Shown here: in pieces, positions 1 through 3,711 of the stretch
How the letters are laid out: every line of letters starts with the position of its first letter
Numbering within the stretch: position 1 is the first letter of the stretch
Source of the DNA: Prevotellaceae bacterium UBA1746
Lineage (GTDB): Bacteria; Bacteroidota; Bacteroidia; Bacteroidales; Bacteroidaceae
NCBI GenBank assembly: GCA_905369775.1
Contig: CAJPJR010000098.1
Coordinates: forward strand, 1-6,411
Reading direction: 5' to 3'
DNA: 6,411 bases
Notes under the pieces: model-generated
What the model saw: only the letters and a program-made list of their open reading frames with translations
Told to the model about the DNA's origin: nothing
Database searches by the model: none
Made by a program: the position numbers and the translations under genes

Positions 1-1057
1 GCGCAAGATCTGGGCCCGTGTGCTCGAGAGCCGACAGCAGAAAGGCCTGCCCTACATCCAGTTCTCAGACAATGTCAACGCCCACAAGCCGGAAATCTAC
101 CAGCAACTCGGTCTGGAAATCACGCATTCCAATCTTTGCAACGAGATTCAGCTCCCCGATTCCGAGGAAGAGAGTTTCGTGTGCTGCCTTTCGTCGATGA
201 ACCTCGAATTGTGGGACGAGTGGAAGGACACCGATGCCGTGCGCCTCGCCATTTGGTTCCTCGACGCCGTGATGTCTGAGTTTATCGAGAAGACCCGCGA
301 TTCCGCCTTCCTGCGTCAAGCCAATCGCTTCGCAGAGCGCCACCGCGCGCTGGGGCTCGGTGTGCTCGGTTGGCATTCCCTGTTGCAGAAGAACCTCGTT
401 CCCTTCGAATCGATGGAGGCTAAAAATCTCACCACGCAGATTTTCCGTCACATCCACGAACAAGCCCAACAAGCTTCGCTCGAACTCGCAGCAACCTACG
501 GGTGCGCTCCCATCTTCGACGAATGCGAAACCTACGACGGGCCGAAATATCGCAACACCACCGTGACGGCCATTGCGCCCACCACCTCCAGTTCGTCGAT
601 TCTCGGACAAGTCTCGCCCGGCATCGAGCCCTATTCGTCCAATTACTACAAGGCCGGGCTCGCCAAGGGCAACTTCATTCGCAAAAATCGCTACCTCGAG
701 GCGCTGCTCGCCGAAAAAGGACGCAACACCGAGGACGTTTGGCGCAACATCATGCTCAATCAGGGATCGGTGCAGCACCTTGATTTCCTCTCCGACCGAG
801 AGAAAGAGGTGTTCAAGACCTTCAAAGAGATTTCGCAGCACGAGATCATCCTCCAGGCCTCCATCCGTCAGAAGTTTATCGACCAAGGACAGTCGCTCAA
901 CATCAACATCCCGCCTGGACTCTCCGTCAAGGAAGTCAATGCACTGCTCATCGAAGCCTGGCGCCTCGGAGTGAAAGGACTTTACTACCAGCGCAGCCAG
1001 AGCATCAGCAAGGAGTTGCTCAGCAACATTGTCTCCTGTCGCAGCTGCGAAAGCTAA
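1..1057 (+). CDS. nrdA: Ribonucleoside-diphosphate reductase, large (alpha) subunit, class I; C-terminal part only
   Basis: The gene runs in from the left edge; the first whole codon is at 2-4 and about 351 residues are present, less than half of a usual class I alpha subunit. The enzyme reduces ribonucleoside diphosphates to deoxyribonucleotides in the cytoplasm, using a radical delivered by a beta subunit (NrdB, not in the window). Visible active-site signatures are: N-x-C-x-E (SNLCNEI; Asn 131-133, Cys 137-139, Glu 143-145), matching E. coli N437/C439/E441; a Cys at 182-184 in VCCLSSMNL, aligning with redox Cys462; the phosphate-binding loop PTTSSSSILGQ followed by GIEP; and the radical-transfer tyrosine pair in GLYYQRS (983-988), matching Y730/Y731. 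The protein ends in CRSCES, a CxxC tail that would be re-reduced by thioredoxin or glutaredoxin. The GIEPYSSNYY stretch recalls eukaryotic-type class Ia enzymes. The N-terminal ATP cone, if present, lies outside the window. Confidence 0.95.
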   Translation, partial: RKIWARVLESRQQKGLPYIQFSDNVNAHKPEIYQQLGLEITHSNLCNEIQLPDSEEESFVCCLSSMNLELWDEWKDTDAVRLAIWFLDAVMSEFIEKTRDSAFLRQANRFAERHRALGLGVLGWHSLLQKNLVPFESMEAKNLTTQIFRHIHEQAQQASLELAATYGCAPIFDECETYDGPKYRNTTVTAIAPTTSSSSILGQVSPGIEPYSSNYYKAGLAKGNFIRKNRYLEALLAEKGRNTEDVWRNIMLNQGSVQHLDFLSDREKEVFKTFKEISQHEIILQASIRQKFIDQGQSLNINIPPGLSVKEVNALLIEAWRLGVKGLYYQRSQSISKELLSNIVSCRSCES

Positions 1058-1095
1058 GTTCAGCCCCTCTCTTTGCGCCGAAAGCAGCGCACACT

Positions 1096-1136
1096 GACAA
1101 AGCCCCGAAAATCACTTCGATTTTCGGGGCTTTGTC
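1096..1136. terminator. Hairpin terminator after nrdA, probably bidirectional
   Basis: A perfect 18-bp stem (1096-1113 with 1119-1136) closes a 5-base loop, ACTTC, 38 bases after the nrdA stop codon. The core is AAAGCCCCGAAAATC and its complement. The A-rich left arm and T-rich right arm make the element nearly symmetrical, so it could stop transcripts from either side. There is only a short T run on the plus side (CTTTGTCG) and it lies inside the stem, so termination depends mainly on stem strength. Confidence 0.85.
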
Positions 1137-1180
1137 GTATCGTTCTCCTTCCGAGGGGGCGTTGTGCAGAGAGGGTAGGG

Positions 1181-1226
1181 GGAACAAAAAACGCGAGCCG
1201 ACGTCTGTGCCGACGTCGCTCGCGTT
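1181..1226 (-). terminator. Intrinsic terminator of the SPOR lipoprotein gene
   Basis: Read on the minus strand, this begins 49 bases past the stop codon. The arms 1190-1197 and 1199-1205 pair with 1219-1226 and 1212-1218, giving 15 bp with a single bulged base (1198) and a 6-base loop. On the minus strand the stem is followed by a T run (complement of the A run at 1186-1191) and then GTTCC. This is a textbook intrinsic terminator oriented only for the minus-strand gene. With the hairpin at 1096-1136 it separates two convergent genes. Confidence 0.9.
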
Positions 1227-1275
1227 GTGTGGTTTTGTGTGCAGTGCGGCGTCAATTGTGCCGCATGTGTTGGGA

Positions 1276-1812
1276 TTAGTTGCCCAGGATCCAAGCGCCG
1301 GGATACGTGTCGCGAAGCGAATTTTTGCTTTGCACAGCTTGGCTTTTCGAGGAGAAGGACGAAGCCACCACGCGATACCATCCGGTGTGTCCGTTGATTG
1401 TTTCGTTCGTCTTCATCACACGAGCAGCATAACCGCGATTGCGCAGCGTGTTCATCATGCCGCGGGCATTGGTTTCGTTCACGAAACTACCCACCACCAC
1501 GCTGAATGCCTTCAAAGGCTCGCCGTCGATGACGCGCTTCTCGCCTTGGATGGTACGCACGGGAGTGTTGTCTTCCTCCACCACCACGGTGCGCTGCACC
1601 ACAGGTGCGGCAGGTTGCTGCACGGGAGCGGGCTGCACGGGCTGCGGCTGCGTGTTTTGGGGAATGATGGTAACCGTCTGAGTGGGCTTGTTCATCTCTT
1701 GTGCTCTGGCCCGTTCGTAAGCCTGGCGATAGGCGCTCTCCTGCGATTTGCAAGAAGCGGCGAACAGGGCTACGGCGCAGAGACTTAGAGCGAGGATAGC
1801 AGGGTTCTTCAT
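1276..1812 (-). CDS. SPOR-domain lipoprotein
   Basis: 178 residues. The N-terminus MKNPAILALSLCAVALFAASC is a lipoprotein signal peptide with a lipobox ending at Cys21, so the mature protein should be lipid-anchored in the envelope. Residues 22-50 are polar. A Pro/Gln-rich linker (about 51-70) follows, then a variable stretch, and residues 101-178 match a SPOR domain: KAFSVVVGSFVNETNARGMM (first strand and helix), NRGYAARV, then GWYRVVASSFSSKSQAV and a final helix-strand ending DTYPGAWIL. SPOR domains in general bind glycan strands lacking stem peptides, often at division sites, so a role in cell-wall or division-septum biology is an inference. It is a single-gene unit: its own -7 box lies about 85 bases upstream (1898-1905) and its own terminator lies downstream. 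No Shine-Dalgarno is visible before the ATG, as is normal in this phylum. The start is fixed by the signal peptide. Confidence 0.88.
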   Translation of the reverse strand: MKNPAILALSLCAVALFAASCKSQESAYRQAYERARAQEMNKPTQTVTIIPQNTQPQPVQPAPVQQPAAPVVQRTVVVEEDNTPVRTIQGEKRVIDGEPLKAFSVVVGSFVNETNARGMMNTLRNRGYAARVMKTNETINGHTGWYRVVASSFSSKSQAVQSKNSLRDTYPGAWILGN

Positions 1813-1897
1813 TTCAGTGACGTTTTATTTCTGTAGATGTTTGTTGTCCTGGTGGTCTGCTCATCCCGTTTCCGAGGATGACGCATATAATACGACG

Positions 1898-1905
1898 CAA
1901 AAATA
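1898..1905 (-). promoter_or_regulatory. Probable promoter (-7 box) for the SPOR lipoprotein gene
   Basis: On the minus strand this reads TATTTTTG, an exact match to the Bacteroidetes -7 consensus TAnnTTTG. Transcription would start near 1891 and leave a leader of roughly 80 bases. I find no clear TTTG -33 element at the usual distance, so the call rests on the -7 box and its position. Just inside the predicted leader, TCATCC (1861-1866) and GGATGA (1876-1881) form a small inverted repeat that could make a 5'-end stem-loop. Confidence 0.5.
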
Positions 1906-1975
1906 CAAGGAAATGAAGGATCAGATGCGATACGTAATCATAAAAAACAGTAAACAACTCCTTTTTCCTCCATTG

Positions 1976-2009
1976 TTTGCGGTGTTCTGAAGAGAAAGTG
2001 CTATTTTTG
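1976..2009 (+). promoter_or_regulatory. Probable promoter of the YtxH/holin-like operon
   Basis: The -7 box TATTTTTG (2002-2009) matches the Bacteroidetes consensus TAnnTTTG. A TTTG at 1976-1979 can serve as the -33 element, with 22 bases between the two, slightly longer than usual. A start near 2016 gives a leader of about 28 bases to the ATG at 2045. It lies back-to-back with the minus-strand box at 1898-1905, about 100 bases apart, so the interval 1813-2044 is a divergent promoter region. Confidence 0.65.
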
Positions 2010-2044
2010 GACTCGAAACATTCTCAATTTAATCTCAGAACGAT

Positions 2045-2251
2045 ATGAAAGGTCTCAGTATTTTAGCAGCTTTCTTGGGCGGTGCAGCAGTAGGCGCCGC
2101 ATGTGGCATTCTTTTCGCACCCGAAAAGGGCGAAAATATGCGTACCCGCATTGCAGACGCTATCCGCAAGCGTGGCATTAAGCTCAACGGCAAAGAGCTC
2201 GAGAGCCTGGTCGACGACATTGCCGACGAACTTAACACGGCCAACGACTAA
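2045..2251 (+). CDS. YtxH-family small membrane protein
   Basis: 68 residues. A Gly/Ala-rich hydrophobic segment (about 4-24, LSILAAFLGGAAVGAACGIL) is followed directly by LFAPEKGENMRTRI, the typical YtxH junction (F/LFAP-x-x-G-x-x-x-R). The rest is a charged amphipathic helix (31-66) ending in acidic residues. YtxH proteins are general-stress membrane proteins of unknown biochemical function. The layout, one membrane anchor plus a charged cytoplasmic helix, parallels E. coli YqjD/ElaB except that here the anchor is N-terminal. It is the first gene of a three-gene operon, 39 bases before the next start. The family call is firm; the function is not known. Confidence 0.85.
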   Translation: MKGLSILAAFLGGAAVGAACGILFAPEKGENMRTRIADAIRKRGIKLNGKELESLVDDIADELNTAND

Positions 2252-2267
2252 GCACGCGCAGGCGTGT
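2252..2267 (+). other. Small intercistronic hairpin
   Basis: CACGC (2253-2257) pairs with GCGTG (2262-2266) around a GCAG loop, with a possible extra G-U pair at 2252/2267. It starts right at the stop codon of the YtxH gene. There is no T run after it, so it is unlikely to be a full terminator; it could mark an mRNA 3' end or a processing point between the first and second genes. It is short and could be chance. Confidence 0.3.
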
Positions 2268-2290
2268 CCCCTTTGAAAAACTGACGCACG

Positions 2291-2722
2291 ATGATGTCGA
2301 GTGATCAGAATGTGAGAATCTTGGAGCGGCTGGTGCGCAATCTCAAGCGCTACGTCGATCTCAAGTTGGAAACCCTGCGCTTAGACGCCGTGAGTCGCAT
2401 CACTATGCTACTTTCGGCCATACTTATCGGCGTAGTCTTCTTTTGTCTCGCATCGTTGGTGGCCATCATGCTCTCGTTTGCCGCTGTGGTCTATTTGGCC
2501 CCCATCGTGGGCGGCTACGTGGTATCCGCAAGTTTGGTGGCTTTGTTCTACGTTGTGGTGGCGTTGCTGCTCATTCTCTTCCGCAAATCGCTCATCATCG
2601 ATCCCATCACCCGCTTTCTCGTGGCGCTCCTGCTGTCGGAAGAAGGAGAGATGGGCGTGCGCGATGAACGAAGGGGAACCACTGTCGGCGACACCACTGC
2701 TTTCAATTCGTCTCAGCCATGA
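2291..2722 (+). CDS. Holin superfamily III / YqjE-like inner-membrane protein
   Basis: 143 residues. Residues 8-34 form an amphipathic, charged helix (ILERLVRNLKRYVDLKLETL), the usual N-terminus of the Phage_holin_3_6/YqjE group. Two long hydrophobic segments follow (about 37-69 and 73-97), linked by a short APIVGG turn. A third, weaker hydrophobic patch (101-115) comes next, then a polar tail from residue 116. Despite the holin name, chromosomal members of this family are not known to lyse cells, and no endolysin or phage gene is nearby. The ATG codons at 2291 and 2294 are both possible starts; neither has a Shine-Dalgarno. The stop codon overlaps the next start (ATGA at 2719-2722), which implies translational coupling. 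Its role beside YtxH is probably in the envelope or in stress, by analogy with E. coli yqjE. Confidence 0.8.
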   Translation: MMSSDQNVRILERLVRNLKRYVDLKLETLRLDAVSRITMLLSAILIGVVFFCLASLVAIMLSFAAVVYLAPIVGGYVVSASLVALFYVVVALLLILFRKSLIIDPITRFLVALLLSEEGEMGVRDERRGTTVGDTTAFNSSQP

Positions 2723-2982
2723 GCACATACATTTCCCTCGAACAAGTGCGATGGCGCCAGAAGCGACTCCAATTGGAGCTGCAAAAAGTGGGCGAAGAGA
2801 TCAGCAAAGATCTCACAACCCTCACGGCGCCACCGGCCGGTGACGGCAATGTGCTGGAAACCCTCATGAGCACGGCTACCCGTGCGTGGTGGATCTTCGA
2901 CGGAGCGCTCACCGGCTACAAACTCTTCCGCCGTCTGCGCGGGTTTACCGGACTTTTCGGCAAACGCAAAGGCAGACGCTGA
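2719..2982 (+). CDS. Small basic conserved-type protein, third gene of the YtxH/holin-like operon (YqjK-like architecture)
   Basis: 87 residues; I do not recognise a named family with certainty. Residues 7-35 (LEQVRWRQKRLQLELQKVGEEI) form a charged, coiled-coil-prone helix. A Pro/Gly-rich break follows at 38-43. Residues 50-70 (MSTATRAWWIFDGALTGYKLF) form an aromatic, moderately hydrophobic helix, and the end is very basic (FRRLRG through GKRKGRR). This order, an N-terminal basic helix, then a Trp-containing hydrophobic stretch, then a basic tail, resembles E. coli YqjK, which also follows yqjD and yqjE. Its ATG overlaps the stop codon of the upstream gene by four bases, so it is almost certainly translated with that gene. 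A terminator follows 48 bases after the stop. It is likely membrane-peripheral and a partner of the two preceding membrane proteins; this is inferred from context only. Confidence 0.75.
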   Translation: MSTYISLEQVRWRQKRLQLELQKVGEEISKDLTTLTAPPAGDGNVLETLMSTATRAWWIFDGALTGYKLFRRLRGFTGLFGKRKGRR

Positions 2983-3029
2983 GCCGTCGCGCGGCAGTTC
3001 CTGCTGCGAGGTCGGCACATTCCAATTCC

Positions 3030-3070
3030 CGCCCTCGGTCTATTTTCGTAGACCGGGGGCGTTTTTGTTT
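3030..3070 (+). terminator. Intrinsic terminator of the three-gene operon
   Basis: GCCCTCGGTCTA (3031-3042) pairs with TAGACCGGGGGC (3049-3060), giving 12 bp with one G-U pair; C3030/G3061 can extend it. The loop is TTTTCG. The run TTTTTGTTT follows directly at 3062-3070. It stops plus-strand transcripts and isolates the operon from gyrA. Confidence 0.92.
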
Positions 3071-3627
3071 CCCTTCTCCGCAGCAGCCGATCGATGTGCC
3101 CGCGAATGATGCGCGTTCGTCGCGTGTCCAACGCAAACCGTCCCGGCAGCTGCTCGATGCGCAGCGGGCTGCAAAGTTTGGCCACGACATCGATTCCGTC
3201 GGTCGGAGGCGCGGGGCGAAAAGGCGGCCTCCGAGAGAGCAGGGGAGGCGTCGCGATGGGAAAAACAGGGGAGGAGGCACCGAAAAAGCGGGAGCTTTTC
3301 CTGTTTTCTTCCCCATTTTTCTGCCAAATTTCCCCTCTTTTCGCCGGCAATGCGAAGGCAGAAAACTTTGGCGCGAAGCGAGAGAGAGATTGGCGCTGAG
3401 AAGACGCGCCGTCCTACGGAGCCAACACATGATCTGAGGGAGCAAACGGAAGGTTGCCCTCCGCCGAAAGCACGATGAAGGGCATCGAAATGAATCGCCA
3501 GGGAATTTTCCCCGATAGAAACACAGCGCCGAGTGAGAAAGTGGCTCAGCGGGGCTTAAAAGTGCCATTGTGGGCTTGTGCGCGCGAAAAAAACGCAAGA
3601 TCGCGTGCGCGTGTGGAGCGAAATGCT
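3071..3627. other. Gene-poor interval with several inverted repeats; no supported gene
   Basis: Open frames exist on both strands but read as low-complexity, Arg/Pro/Ser-rich translations, lack recognisable domains, and overlap either the operon terminator or the gyrA promoter, so I do not call a gene. The stretch 3200-3345 is split into a purine-rich half and a pyrimidine-rich half and can fold. GCCTCC (3227-3232) pairs with GGAGGC (3244-3249). Bases 3256-3269 pair with 3300-3316 (14 bp with two bulges) and enclose AAAAGC-GGGA-GCTTTT (3284-3299). TTTTCTGCC (3317-3325) pairs with GGCAGAAAA (3357-3365). A run ATTTTT (3315-3320) sits just after the second fold. GAGG and GCAA near 3436-3445 can pair weakly with TTGCCCTC at 3454-3461. 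The interval could hold an untranslated RNA or only structured spacer. Confidence 0.45.
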
Positions 3628-3635
3628 TATATTTG
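3628..3635 (+). promoter_or_regulatory. Probable gyrA promoter (-7 box)
   Basis: TATATTTG matches the Bacteroidetes -7 consensus TAnnTTTG. A start near 3642 would give a leader of about 70 bases before the gyrA ATG. No good TTTG -33 element lies 19-22 bases upstream; that position holds the GC-rich GCGTGCGCGTGTGG. A small imperfect inverted repeat (GCGCGCGA near 3580-3586, TCGCGTGCGC at 3601-3610) lies immediately upstream and could affect promoter access. Confidence 0.55.
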
Positions 3636-3655
3636 CACAAGTTATATGGCCCCGA

Positions 3656-3694
3656 TTCGGCATCCGGCTCACCTATTGCCGAACCGTTGAGCGG
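3656..3694 (+). promoter_or_regulatory. Structured gyrA leader (hairpin, possible pseudoknot)
   Basis: TTCGGCA (3656-3662) and TGCCGAA (3677-3683) form a perfect 7-bp stem with a 14-base loop. Within the loop, 3664-3671 is complementary, allowing one bulged G, to 3688-3694 (TGAGCGG) downstream of the stem, so the leader could form an H-type pseudoknot ending 17 bases before the start codon. Alternatively the repeat could be a DNA operator. It is seen in the sequence only; function is not shown. Confidence 0.4.
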
Positions 3695-3711
3695 CTGCAA
3701 ACGCCCAAACA

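Noticed and set aside
2291..2722. Phage origin suggested by the holin-family name
   Set aside because: There is no endolysin, capsid, integrase or other phage gene nearby; members of this family are common in bacterial chromosomes next to YtxH/YqjD-type genes.
3240..3274. Direct repeat CAGGGGAGG at 3240-3248 and 3266-3274
   Set aside because: There are only two short copies in a purine-rich stretch, with no regular spacing or further units; this does not support a CRISPR or an iteron array.
2886..3437. A 183-codon plus-strand open frame overlapping the end of the three-gene operon
   Set aside because: It crosses the strong terminator at 3030-3070, overlaps the 87-residue gene in another frame, and has a highly basic, low-complexity translation.
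3454..3690. A 78-codon plus-strand frame before gyrA
   Set aside because: It begins at a non-ATG codon, includes the gyrA -7 box and leader hairpin, has no recognisable features, and ends just before gyrA; promoter and leader are the better explanation.
3071..3711. Possible tRNA, RNase P RNA, tmRNA or SRP RNA in the gene-poor interval
   Set aside because: I looked for a CCA-ending acceptor stem with a T-arm, the conserved RNase P segments and the SRP loop motif and found none.
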